64,000 bases of DNA, from NCBI GenBank assembly GCA_002104945.1, contig MCFH01000037.1, positions 163,501 to 227,500 on the forward strand, in the 5' to 3' direction. Of the stretch, positions 36,932-49,800 are shown piece after piece. Source of the DNA: Piromyces finnis (lineage: Eukaryota > Neocallimastigomycota > Neocallimastigomycetes > Neocallimastigales > Neocallimastigaceae). Every line of letters begins with the position of its first letter. The first letter of the stretch is position 1. Position numbers and translations under genes: made by a program. The notes beneath the pieces were generated by a model, which made no database searches, was not told the origin of the DNA, and was given only the letters and a program-made list of their open reading frames with translations.

Positions 36932-38534
36932 GTATAGATTTATAAATTAAATTTGAAAAATTGTACTTTTACTAATAAATTTACATATCTTTAAATGCTG
37001 ATTTTTATTTTTCATTATTATCTTTATTATTAAATTTACACTTTATTTTTTTTTTCATTTTTTTTTTTAAAAAAAAGAATAAATAAACATATAAATAAAT
37101 GAATAAACAAATGAATAAATAATAATAACAATAGTAATAATAATGAAAAAAACAACTTTATTTAAAGTTTTATCTTAGTAATGATATTACTGGATTATAA
37201 TTTATTATCCTTTGCATTTTTAAATTATCAGTAGTAATGAATAAACATTTTAAAATATTTATAATGGGGAAAATAAAAATTAATATTAATTACCAGTTAA
37301 ATTTTTAATTAGATTTTCATGAAAAATTAGTAATTCATACTGTTGTGATTATTATTAGTTATTAAATAATAATTGTATAATAAGAAAATAATAATATTAT
37401 TTATTTTAAATTCCCATTTTGTTGAATAAATATATTATGGAATGAAAAGTTTATTTATTTATAAATAAATGAATAAATAAAATAAAATAAAAAAAAATAT
37501 TAATATATATTTTACAAAACTTGAGCTAATAATATTAAGTTTTTATTACTTGTAAATAAAAGGATGAATATCACTTTATATGTATTTTAAATATAAAAAT
37601 GCTAATGAATAGTTATTAAAAATAAATAAAAAGAAAAAGCGGTTTCAACTTGTTATTATTATTATGTTTTATTGTGTTTTATTATTAAAATTCTTTTATT
37701 ATTATATTATTATAATAATTTCCTTTTAATTAATATTATTTTAATTAATTTTTTGATTATTAATTTTAATATTACTAAATATTATAATTAAATAGAACTA
37801 TAATTATCATGTCATTTCTAAATGAATTATAATATTATAGTTTTATCCATTTTTATATATATATTTTCCTATTCAATTTAATTTTTTAGTATTTCTACAT
37901 TACTATACAAGGTTTAATAATTTTAATTAATTATTGATGCAAAAACAATTACTCAATATCAAAGCCACAATTATTTTAAGCCATAATTTAATAACTCAAA
38001 TGTTATAAAATAGTCAATAAATAAATAATATATCTTTTTCACACTTTTTTTTTTTTAGAATATAGATGGAAATTGAGACTGTCGAAACCATTTGAGTAAT
38101 AAAGAAGACATAAGTAATATTTTTAAACTTTAATATAACTAATTAACTAATTAAATAATAATCGATGATCAATATTAAATATAATATTTTTTATTAAATT
38201 ATAATATATAATATTATAACAATTATAATTAATAAAGTTTTATCAAAAATTTAAAACTATCAAAAAAAGTAGTTTATGTGTGTAATTTTTTTTATTATAA
38301 TTATTTATTTTTATTTTATTCTTCTATTTTTTTCATTTTATTTCATTTTATCTTTATTTTTTGTTACATGTTATATAGTTGTTACTTTTATATATTTCAT
38401 TTAATGTTTGTTTATTTTTTTATAATAGGATAGATAGGTATTTTGATACTTTTTATTTTTATTTTATTTATTTATTTATTTTTTTTTTTGATATTATTTT
38501 TAATAATTATTCCTTAAACTATTTATTGGTGATT
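36663..38534. other. Intergenic DNA between sirtuin and methyltransferase genes
   Basis: 1.87 kb with no supported gene. It contains a T run (about 36711-36744), the TTTTC array listed separately, and AT-rich spacer. The sirtuin promoter is at its left side and the methyltransferase 3' end at its right side. No tRNA or other RNA was recognised. Confidence 0.6.
36827..36926. repeat. (TTTTC)n / (TTTC)n microsatellite ending in poly-T
   Basis: About ten TTTTC units, then a few TTTC units, then a run of more than 30 T. The tract is polypyrimidine on one strand and lies about 165 bp upstream of the sirtuin start codon (the promoter side), so it could affect nucleosome placement. Assembly length is uncertain. 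Confidence 0.92.
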
Positions 38535-40136
38535 TTAATTAGCTTCTTGCTTGGTTAAAATGTAGATAAAGTAATGGAAATTATCACCAACAGTTTTGGT
38601 TTCTAATGTCCAATTCTTAGTTTCAAGATCAAAGTGACGCTTACGGAAGTGTGGTTGACCAAAGGTAATCTAATTAAAAAATATCAATACCAATATAAAA
38701 AAGCATTTAGTTTATTGATTAGTATTAATATTTTCATGAATTATTAGATTAATATCAACATTATATTAAAATTATAAAAATTAAGTGCATTTGAAATAAT
38801 TACATATATGAATTTTCCATTTGGCTTTAAAACTCTATAAACTTCATCAACATATTTTTTGATTTCAGCAATGAGTTCTGGTTCTGGATCCCTGATATAA
38901 ATATAAATTATTTAATTTTAATCCTTTTTTTTTTTTTTTTTGATAAATTTTTATTTTTCCTTTTTAATTTTCTTTATTATATATTTACCAGACATCTCCC
39001 TTTTCACAAAGAAGAGCATCCATAGTACCCTTATCAATAGCAACATCGAACATATTATTATCAAAAGCCATATCTAAAAAATATTTATGTTTAGAATATT
39101 AATAAATTTATATATTTATTTAAATATTAATAATTATAAAAATAACCTTTAATATCCATGGTTTCCCAAATCATATAATCTCTCTTAGTGTTACGCATTT
39201 TCATATTTTGAATAACAATTTGAGAAAAGTCGATATTGAAAATTTTTTGATAACTTTTTAAGAAAATATTAAAATATAATAATATTAATATTTTTATTTT
39301 TATAATTATTTTATATTATATTTTAATAGCTTACCCGTCATCATACATATCTTCAGATAATTTACTATTACTAAATATGAATTAGTTACAAAATTATATT
39401 TTAAAAATTAGTTATTTAAAGTAGATATTTAGAATAATTAAAATAAATATATAAATTTGAAATTAATTTCTTCTCATATCTATATTATGTATATTTAATT
39501 TAAGTTACATAAATTAACATTTTTAAATAAAAACTTACCCACATCCAAGCATTAACATAACATCTTCCTTGTTAAGATATCCAACTAAAGAATCTTTTAA
39601 TTCTGGCCATCCCTTAAACCATTCAAAAGTAGTAGTCATTGGTTCTTTTTCATAACGCCTTAATTATTTCAATAATTTATAATTAATTTTAATAAAAGTA
39701 AAAATAATTTTATCATAATAATGAATTAATATTAATAAATGAATTTTATATATTTATATATTAATAACAGATTTTATAATCAAAATTAACAAAAAATATT
39801 TTAATATAACATTTAATATATTAGTATGCTTATAAATAGGTATTAATTTAAAAAATATAAATGATTTTAATGATTAAATAAAAAATAATCATAAATCCCC
39901 GAGGAAATTTTATATAATTTACTTTCTAATAATCTGAAATTCTTTTTATAAAATTAATTCTAATACACTAATACATACTTTTCCCAGTATTCTCTAGTTT
40001 TATATTCTTCATTTTTAGCTGGAAGAATATCTAATGTTGACTTAGTTTCAGCTAATTGTTCTTGTGGTTGTTCTTGTGGTTGTTCTTGTAATTGTTGTTC
40101 CTGTGGAACTTGTTCAACCTTTTCTTCTTGAGACAT
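38535..40136 (-). CDS. Class I SAM-dependent methyltransferase, EEF1AKMT4-like
   Basis: Seven exons join in frame: 39979-40136, 39539-39658, 39335-39370, 39147-39253, 38989-39073, 38804-38891 and 38535-38669, giving 242 residues. After a Gln/Glu/Pro-rich head with PQEQ repeats comes a seven-strand methyltransferase: REYWEKRYEKEP, TFEWFKGWPEL, motif I VMLMLGCGNSKLSEDMYDDG, acidic strand-2 end FNIDFSQIVIQNM, YMIWETMDIKDMAFDNNMFD, DKGTMDALL and EVYRVLKPNGKFIYITFGQP followed by HFRKRHF. These are the signatures of the METTL13-N/EEF1AKMT4 group (human: [53 protein letters not shown]). In animals the group methylates lysines of translation factor eEF1A. Substrate here is inferred from the family. 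It shares a 385-bp divergent promoter region with the dehydrogenase gene. Confidence 0.88.
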
Positions 40137-40521
40137 TTTGATTTTTTATAATTTAATAGTTAATATATAAAAAAAGTAGCAAAGATTTTTTTTTTTTTAC
40201 AAAAACCTTTTTTAATTGTTATGTATAATCTTCTAAAGATATTATTGGATAAAAAATTTCTTCTAATATAATGAATAAATTAGATAATATATATGAAATA
40301 TATGTATATACAATAATGGATTAAGTTTATTTTAATTTTAATTTTTTTTTTTTTTTTAAAAAAAAATGAAATGGATGATGAAAATTTAAAAAAATCTAGT
40401 ATATTTATCTATTGAATTTAAAAATCTTTTTTATAACATTTATAGATTAAATAATAAAATATAAAAACAAAAAATATATAGTAAAAACAATAAATTAAAA
40501 TAATAAAATAAAAATATAAAA
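40137..40521. promoter_or_regulatory. Bidirectional promoter region (methyltransferase / dehydrogenase)
   Basis: Two start codons face away from each other across 385 bp, so both promoters must be here. The DNA is AT-rich with a T run near 40342-40358 and short A/T tracts. No defined core element can be named. Shared regulation is possible but not shown. Confidence 0.55.
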
Positions 40522-42106
40522 ATGGGTGATTTCAAGGATGCAATTATAAAACGCCAAATGTTCTTTAGTGAATGGGACTTTTTACCAAGTTATTTAGCCA
40601 TTTATGTTTTATCCATATTTGAATTATTTTATAACCTTATAAATAATATTTTTGGACTTTCAAAAAAAGATAAAGTCGAAAAGTTAGTTAAATAAATTAT
40701 ATATTTTTAAAATAGATATTTCTCTTTAATTTTTAAAAAGCATTAATAAAATATAAAAATTTAATAAAATATATTTCATATTAAAAGTTTAATTCAAGAA
40801 ATTAAAAATGATATTTCTGATGAAAAACAAAATAGAAAAACTGTTGTAATTACAGGTAATAATTTTTTTTTTCCAATTTGTTTTTTATTGAAAAGAGAAA
40901 TAATTAGTACTAATATTTTTTGGTTTTTAGGGGGAACATCAGGAATTGGTAAAGAAACTGTAATTTCACTTGCTAAAGCCAACTATATAATATATATTGG
41001 TAAAAACAACGGAATGAATAATAATACTAATAATATAACATAATAAAGAAGACTAATAATATATATTTTTATTTTAATATTAAATTTAAAAGGTGACAAA
41101 ATTGAAGAAGAAAAAATTAATGAAATTCAATTTAATTTACGTAAAGAATCAAGAAATGAAGATATTTATTTAGAGTATATCGATCTTTCAAGAATTGATT
41201 CAATTAATAGTTTTGTAGAAAAAGTTAAAAAGAATAATGAAAAAATAGATATTTTAATTTGCAATGCAGGAATAATGAATATTCCTTATCAAATCGATGA
41301 AAAAGGATTTGAAATGCAAACTTCTGTGGTATTCAAGATTTTTTATTATTTTTAAACTTAATATTTTATATTTAATAAAATTAATAAATGTATTTTATGC
41401 TATATATATATATTTTATATTTTATATAATGTATCAAAGAATTATTTTGGTCATTATAAATTAATTCATTTATTTATAGAAAATTTAAAAACATCAAAAG
41501 GAAAAATTATAATAGTTTCTTCAGTAGTTCATTATCAAGGTAATCAGAAATTAAAAAAATTTTTTGTAAATATAAATTAATTTGTTGAATTATTAAATGT
41601 ACTGCTTGCAATAAAGTTAAGGAAATAGATGTTGAGGCATTTAAAAGTAGAGAAAAATATAGAAAATTAGGGAATTATGCATTAAGTAAAATTTGCTTAA
41701 TGATGTTAATGAAAGATCTTGATGAAAAATATTCTTCATCCGGTGTTCAAGGTAAATATATATGAAATATACATTTAAAATTTAAATGATAAATAAAACA
41801 TCAAAAACAATTTATTAATATAATGATTTTTATAATTTAGTTTATTCTGTTCATCCTGGTGTAGTTTGTACATCTTTATATCAATATGATTTTTTATCGA
41901 ACTTCTTTGTAACTAATTTTCCAATTGCTTTAAAGACGCCAAAAGATGGATCTTTGACATCAATATATTTAGCACTAGAAAAAAGTGAAAATTTAAAGAG
42001 TGGTAAATATTATTTTGAATGTGATGCTATTCCATATAATCCATTAATAGATAATAAAGATGTTAGAAATAAATTAATGGAATATACAAAAAGTTTAAAT
42101 TTATAA
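40522..42106 (+). CDS. Short-chain dehydrogenase/reductase with N-terminal membrane anchor
   Basis: An NAD(P)-dependent oxidoreductase of the classical SDR superfamily, closest in layout to retinol-dehydrogenase/DHRSX/WWOX-like enzymes. Seven exons join in frame: 40522-40682, 40788-40855, 40931-40999, 41093-41328, 41440-41539, 41617-41751 and 41841-42106, giving 344 residues. A hydrophobic segment PSYLAIYVLSIFELFYNLI near residues 20-40 likely anchors it to a membrane. The cofactor motif is VITGGTSGIGKE; LICNAGIMN is the NAG motif; VSSVVHY carries the catalytic Ser; and YALSK supplies the YxxxK pair with Tyr and Lys. HPGVVCTSLYQ follows as in the family. All four catalytic positions are intact. 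The substrate cannot be read from the sequence; lipid or retinoid-like carbonyls are typical for the group. Confidence 0.88.
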
Positions 42107-43368
42107 TCTAATGTAATATAATAAAAATATTGAATAAAAATAAAAAATGAAATAAAGCAAAATAAAAAATAAGGTCTATAATCCATAATAATGATATAGG
42201 AAGGAAAAATAATTTATATTGAAAATATGTATAATCAAAAAATTACTTAACAAAAGATATATTAATTATTGTTATTGAAATAATATATAATATAATTACT
42301 TCAATCCTTATTTATATAATATATTATCTTTAATATTTAAAATATATTCTATTAATATAAATAGAATACTTTAATTGGTATTTGGAATTAATCTATCAAT
42401 ATATAATATAATATGTTTAGTATTATTTTCAAATGAATAAATTATTAAAAATTTTCAATTTTTAATTTATTTTTAAAAAACAGAAATATTGAAAATTCTT
42501 GTAAAATTTATTATAAAATAAACTTTTGAAAAATTAAATGTTTCACAAAAAAGGAGAAAAAAAAACAAATTATTATTTTCCATAAAAAATTCATTTATTA
42601 ATATACCAATAAAATATACTATAATATATTATTGAAATTGAATAAATATTAAATGTTACACAATAATTTAACATTTCATCTTATTTCTTTTTACATCAAT
42701 ATCATTTTATAAAAAAGTTTTTTTTTTCATGAGAATATATCCTTTTTTTTTTTATAAATATTTATAATATAATGTTATGTAAAGTTTTATGAATAAATAA
42801 AATTTAAGAATATAAATTTATATTATTTTTTTTATGTTTAATCTTATTCTCCTAAATAATAAAATATATTTATTTTGTTTAATACTCCCAAGAATTTTGA
42901 AATGCCTTTTTCTTAAATAATCCCTACTGAAATATATGATATTGTCCCTAGCTATTAAATTAAATTTTAAATGTTAATAATAATTTTACTATTATTTTAT
43001 ATAAAATAACTTTAAAATATAATAATATTAAAAATTTAATTAGATCTAATGTTTAACATAAATTATATTAATTATTTTTCTGTTAATTTTATTTGTCAGA
43101 AATTTAAAAAAAAGATATTATTAATTTATCAAATCAAAAAAAAAAAAAAAAAATAAAAAATAAAACAAAAGTGAAAAATTGATGAATGCTTTTTAATTAT
43201 GCGATTTAATAATTTTAATTATTATAATTTAATATATTCATTTTTGTGTTATGTAAGAAATGACATCTGATTTAAAAATCGACTTTTTATTAGTTGTTTA
43301 CCTCCTATTTTAATATTTTACTTGCTTATTAAAAATCATAATTACAAAATAATTTAATTCTTTTTTTA

Positions 43369-43399
<31 letters not shown>

Positions 43400-43651
43400 C
43401 TTATTATATTTAAATATAATATATTTTTAAAGAAAGTCCAGTACTTTTAAATATAAGATATAAAGGAAAGAAGAAAATATTAAATATATGAATCAAGAAA
43501 TATATTAAGAAAACAAAAGTTAGATTTTTTTTTGTGCTTATTATACTATTTATACTATTTAGTATAATTGATAATTATAAACCTTCCACTCTTAATAAGA
43601 GTATAATATATTTTTACTACCCTTAAAATATTAATTTATTAATATTCGAAA
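42107..43651. other. Intergenic DNA
   Basis: 1.54 kb of AT-rich spacer between two rightward genes, with an A run near 43137-43153 and a T run near 43375-43390. It holds the 3' end of the dehydrogenase gene and the F-box gene promoter. No gene is supported. Confidence 0.6.
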
Positions 43652-45766
43652 ATGAAGGATATGGAGGTAAATATTTTTTTATAATAATTATCTATATTTA
43701 TTTTAATTATTAATAAAAGTATAACAAAAAATATATAAATTTTATAAAAATATTTTTTTTTTAAAAAAAGATTGATATTGGAATTATTAAATATGTAGTT
43801 GAAAATTCAATTATTGGATTTAATAGTATTCCAATTCAATATAGAACCCCAGAAGTTGAAAATGCTATGGCTTCATGTAACTTATTAAAAAAGTATATTA
43901 ATGAATGCTATGAATTTAATTCAATTGTATCTGAAGAATTTGGAAACAATAAGCAAAGTGAAATGAAAACTTCTGTTTCCACTTCTTGCATTAATTCTAG
44001 AAGTAGTAATGAATGTAATAACAGCTTTTACGCCAATTATAGAAATCAATATGAAGTTAAAACCCATGATAGAACTTCTCGTCCATTATTGCCTCAAGAA
44101 ATTTTGTTAGGATTAAATTACCAAAGAAATAATAGTATTTCGGTTTATTCTAATGATAAGAAATTTAATAAAATATCTTCAACTCCTAGTTTACCAACTT
44201 TTACTTCTAAAACTAATCAAGGAGGTTACGGAGGATCTTACAATAAAAAAGGACGTTCTTCTGTTGAAGCTGTAAATATTGATACTTCTTCATTTAGTAT
44301 TGATTCTATTTTCGGTGGTAGTTCTTCTTCTTCCTCTATTACTTATGTTTCATCATCTTCATCATCCGCTTCTTCTTCATCTTCTGAATATAATGACGAG
44401 GAAAAAGCAGAAATATTTGAACCATTTGAAGTAGAAATTCCAAAAAGTCGTAAATTTGATCAACTACCAAAGGAAGTATTAAATAATGTCATGAGATTCT
44501 TACCAGCTAATTCTTTGTACAACATTTTATTTGTAAACCGTTACATGTATAATTGCGCTTTACCTTATTTATGGAGAAACCTTAATTTCCAAAATACTTT
44601 AAGTTGCTTTAAGTTCTGTACAAACTTTGAAAACAATTCCGTTTATCACAAAAATTTCTCTCTTTATACAGAAACTTTTAATATTTGTTTCCCAAATCAA
44701 GGAATGAACTTGTACAAATTTTTATTAGATAAAATTATAGCTAACTGTAAAAATATTAAAAATATAAAAGTTGATAAGAGTCTTTATTGGTATATGGATA
44801 AGACTATCTCACTCTTTACTAAAAATTGCAAAAATATCGAAAGAATTAGGTAATTTATTCTTTTTAATAAAAATAAACTCTACTATATATGAATTTAGTA
44901 ATACTTATTTTATTATTTATTTATTTATATATGTCTTCATATTTTATAAAAGTTTAAATGGACAATGGTATCAACCAGAACAAACTATTCTTTCTATTTC
45001 AAAAAGATGTCCTAAATTAAATACATTACAATTAAATCATGTTCAATTTACTGTCAATAATTATACATCTTCTTTTACAAACTTCTATCATATTAAACAC
45101 ATAGATCTTAGTGGTGTTAATATTACAAATGACGTTTTGAACTTAATTGTAAAGAATAATAAATATCAATTAGCATCCATTAAGTTAAGAAATTGCACAA
45201 GTTTAACTGACGAATCAATTAAACAATTAATAGAAAATTGTGAAGAATTACAATATCTTGATTTAAAGGGTTGTCAAGTGTCAACTGAAACTTTAATGGA
45301 AATTGGTGATAAATGTCCAAAACTAAAAACATTATGTCTTGATGGTATTGTAGGTGTTACATCAGAAGTCATAAATTCTATAGCCGTTGGATGTCCTAAC
45401 CTTTCCGTCATTTCTTTAGAAAAATGTCAACAAGTCACAAATGAAGCGATAATTAATTTATTTAAATCAGTACAACATAACTTAACACACTTATGCCTCT
45501 CTGGACTTTCTTTACTAAATGATGATGCATTAATTGGTTTATCATTTTATTGTTGTGCTAATTTAAAGAAATTAGACATAGATTCTGTTTCAATGTCTGA
45601 ATTTGCAATTAGTAATATTATGCAAAATTGTATTAAATTAAAGTCTTTAATTGTTCAAAGACCAAACACTTGCGTTACATGTACTTTATCAAAATGGATG
45701 CAAAATGAAATTAAAGATAGATATTCTACTAGTATTGAAGATTTTGATATTCCGTTTGTTTTTTAG
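43652..45766 (+). CDS. F-box and leucine-rich-repeat protein (FBXL type)
   Basis: FBXL proteins are substrate receptors of SCF ubiquitin ligases: the F-box binds Skp1, the repeats bind the target. Three exons: 43652-43666 (MKDME only), 43771-44849 and 44953-45766, giving 635 residues. Residues about 60-225 are low complexity with long Ser runs. The F-box is at about 234-280: FDQLPKEVLNNVMRFLPANS, then LFVNRYMYNCALPYLWRNL, with the usual LP, hydrophobic and terminal W. From about residue 370 run around eight cysteine-containing leucine-rich repeats of the AMN1/Grr1 kind: KLRNCTSLTDESIKQLIENC, YLDLKGCQVSTETLMEIGDK, SLEKCQQVTNEAIINLF. The short first exon is supported by phase and a GTAAAT donor; without it the protein would begin at the Met of 43867. 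Substrate unknown. Confidence 0.88.
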
Positions 45767-46857
45767 ACAACAATTAAAAATTAATAACTTAAATACTATC
45801 TGATTTTAATTAAAACAAGTTACCAAAAAATAACATACTATCTAATTTTAAAAATTAAATAATTATCATAAATATTAAAAAAAAATAACGAAAAACAAAA
45901 TACATCAAAAGCAACTTAATACTATCTAATTTTAAATAACTAGAAATAATAATAAGCAATTGTTTATGCTATGATTGATAAAGAAAATACAAATTTATTT
46001 TTTTTATTATAATTATCTTCTTTTTTTTTTTTTTGATAATTTTAATTATTAGTTTTTTTTTTATAAATAATATTATTATGACTTCGTTTTTTCAACGTTT
46101 TAATTTTAAAAACTTTCAATTATTACTTCAATTATTACAATATTATTGATTTTGATTTTAATATTATTTCAAAATAATTTTAAAAATAAAAGTATGTATA
46201 AATAAATATATATATATATATATAATCGTTTTTTTATTATATATAGTAATTTAGTTTAATTAAAGGTTATGACATATTCCTTTAAACATGTCTATAGACC
46301 TTTATACTACTAATTAAATAAATAATACATTATTGTTATATAATATTTACATTACTGTATACTATTTCATAATTATGTATTGAGATTTTTAAAATATTTA
46401 TTTTTTTGATGTAACATGAATAATCGGACTTTTAATAGGTAAAAAATTTTTTGGAATAGTAAAATAATAAAATTATTTTAAGAAAAATTAATATTTAGTA
46501 ATATTATAATTAATTTTTTATTAAAATTATCCACATTTATTAATAAATAATTTATAAAAATAAAAGATAAATATTTTTTTATTATATGAGAATCAACCTT
46601 TCATTTTAATATATATTTTTATAAAATAAAATTTATTTATAAAATTATTTATTAATAATTATAGTTTATATATAAAAATTTTCATTAATTAAATATGCTC
46701 AGTTTTTTAATTTTTTAATTTATAATTAAAAATAAATTTAAACCAATTTTTTTTTTCTTTTAAATACTAACAATTAAAAATTATAATACCATTTATTATT
46801 TTTGTTTTATTTAAATATTAGAATTGCTATTATATTAATATATAAATATCTAAAAAA
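45767..46857. other. Intergenic DNA upstream of the dynein gene
   Basis: 1.09 kb of AT-rich spacer. The sequence TACTATCT(A/G)ATTTTAA occurs three times at 45794, 45836 and 45920, just after the F-box stop codon. A short AT dinucleotide run is at 46207-46223. No gene is supported; the dynein promoter must lie at its right side. Confidence 0.6.
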
Positions 46858-49800
46858 ATGGAGGTGGATACAACACCCCCACAACCTGTAGTAGATACTA
46901 CATTAAATTTGAATGATACTACATTAGTATCAAATACTGATTCAGTGGTAGAAAATACTACAGAAAGTATTACAGAAAACGTAGATGAAAATAAAATAGA
47001 AAACGATAATAATGATTCAAATAAAACTAATGAGAATGTAAAACCAGAACATAAAATACCTAGTGACTATGATACTAGAATGCTCTGGATGAAAGAAATC
47101 CTTGAAAATGGATTTTCATATGAACATGATATATCAATAAAAGAAAAACAAGCTCAAAGAAATTTAATAAATGATAAGCAAAGATATTATACAGAAAATA
47201 ATCCAGAAGAAATATCTATATTTGAAGAGTGTTTAGAAAGAAATAATAGAGAAAATTATGATGTAAATATTTTATGTTATTAATTAACTACCCTAATTTA
47301 ATATTGCCAGAAATATTATATATGTTATATGTTAATATATACATATATTAAAGAATTATGTATTTATTTTTAATAACTTATAATTTACAGAAACTGAAAA
47401 AATTTTTGAATAATGAAATACAAGATGCATCCATTCTTATATTTTATACAGAAAAAGTAGTTGTTGAGAATGAAGGTATAAAATTTGTACATTATTATTT
47501 ATATAAATTATATATTAATAAAATTATAATCATAAAAATTATTGTATAATTGTATTTAAATTCTAATTTTAAAAATGCCATATATTTATACACAAATAAA
47601 ATAATAATATTGATTGAAAAATAATAATTTATTGGTATATAGTCGCAAAAAAGCATTATATTAAACATAAAAGATCAAGGTTTTTACCTCTTGAACCTGA
47701 GCCAGTAGTTGAAACAGAACCAATAGAGGAAGAAAAACCACCAGAAGTTGAAGAAGTTAAAAAGGCAGATACAAAGAAAAAAGGAAAACTTGATAAAGCA
47801 AAAAGTGTAAAAAAAATAGATAAAAAAACTACATCTGATAAAAAAGCAGTAGATAAGAAGGGCACGGATAAAAAATCAATTGATAATAAAACAGAAGAAA
47901 AAACTGGTGATAAAATTGAAGATCTAAAAAAAGAGGAAACTGAAGCTCCAAATGAAGAATCTAAGGGAGATCCAATAACGGAAGAAAATAAAAATGAAAC
48001 TGAAGGTGAAAATATTGAAAATAAGTTGCCACCAAATATTGAAGAAAAAATTATTGTTCAAAAGTTAACAAGAGAAACATATATAATGCATATGCTTGTT
48101 CAAGATATACCCGATGATTATACAGAAATTAATTCTATCTATTTTTTAAAAAATACCACTGAACCAATAAGTATTCCAGAAACATTAGAAGGTAATACTA
48201 AAGAAATTATTATTAATATTATTATTTTTTTTTTTTACAAATGAGTAATATTTATTTAATGATTATAATAGTATTTCATTTACATATAATTCAAATGTAT
48301 TAAAAAATGAATATTAATTAATAATTATTATTTTAAAATTTATATATTAAAAAAGAATCTAGAGAAATTTTAAATAAAAGTTTAGAAATTGGCTATTTTT
48401 CAGGTCAAACTTTACTTATGTTAGAACAAATATTATCAGAAGTATATGTACCGATAATTTCAATTGAAGAGGCAATAGCTCAAAATGAAAAGAAAAATAA
48501 AAAGGTTGAAGGAGAAGAAAATGAAAATAATGAAGAAAATGATAATTATAATGATGAAAAAACATCATATAATAGAGATGAAGAAATTATGAAAATGTCA
48601 GAAAGTGATGAATCATTATTTATTAGTAATCAAAATTTGTATAATGAAAATAATAATAATAGTGGATTTTTATTAAGTAAGCAGAAGTATATATAGCTTT
48701 ATAATAATATAATATTTTTTTAAAAGCAATAAGTGTTAATATGATGAAATAATTTAAATAATACTATTTAATATTTATATTAGATACACAAAAGTTTATT
48801 ACATATATTGAACATACTATACAACAAATAACAGGAGATATTGATTTAAGAATTTCAAACAAATATAAATATTTGGAAACAAAACCAGTAAGTTATTTTG
48901 TTAGTAATGCTAGTTTGGTTGAAGAACTTAATAATTTAGTAAAAGGATGGACAACAATTATATCTAATACAATTGAGAGGGAAAAGCAAAAAGTCCCACA
49001 AGGAAATGTAATATATAAATATTATAAGTATATTAGAAAATATATTTTTATTTTTTATATTATTAAAATAACATATTATATTGATATTTAATTTTTTTTA
49101 AAAAGGGTCCAATGGCTGAAATAGAGTTTTGGAGAAATAGAAATTCATCTGTTTCAGCTTTATTTGAACAATTAAATATAAGTCTTGTTCACAAAATTAT
49201 TGATATTCTTAATTCTACAGGATCACCAATTACATCAGATTTTGAATTTCAGTTTGGTGAATTGAATAAATTATATACAGAAGCTAAAGATAATGTTAAA
49301 TTTTTAAGTACGTTAGAACGTCATTTCAAAGGAATTATTGTTGGATCTTTAAGTTCAGTAACAGTAAGTTTTGGTTCAATATTAAAAGAATTAAAAATCA
49401 AATGATATATATTAAATGAGAAAATAAATGGTTTAATTTTTAATTTTATATATTCATAGGATTCATTACCTTCCTTAATGAATGCAATTCGTATGGTATG
49501 GATTATTTCACGTCACTATAATAGAGATGAAAGAATGGTACCACTAATGGCAAGAATTGCATGGGAATTATCAAATAAAGTTACGAATCTTGTTAATGTT
49601 AAAACAATTTTAAGAGAAAACCCAAATACTTCAAAAAATAGAATTCTTGATGCAAAAGAAATGCTAGAAGCCTGGAGTACAGTAAGAACGATTATATTTA
49701 TACTATAATTATGTAAAAATTTATATATATTGAAAAATCATTTTTGATAATTTATGAAATTTTTATTAAATTATTATAGACTTATTTCCAAGTTCGTGAA

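Noticed and set aside
47656-47865. Ser/Phe-rich frame on the minus strand
   Set aside because: Antisense of the Lys/Glu-rich dynein insert.
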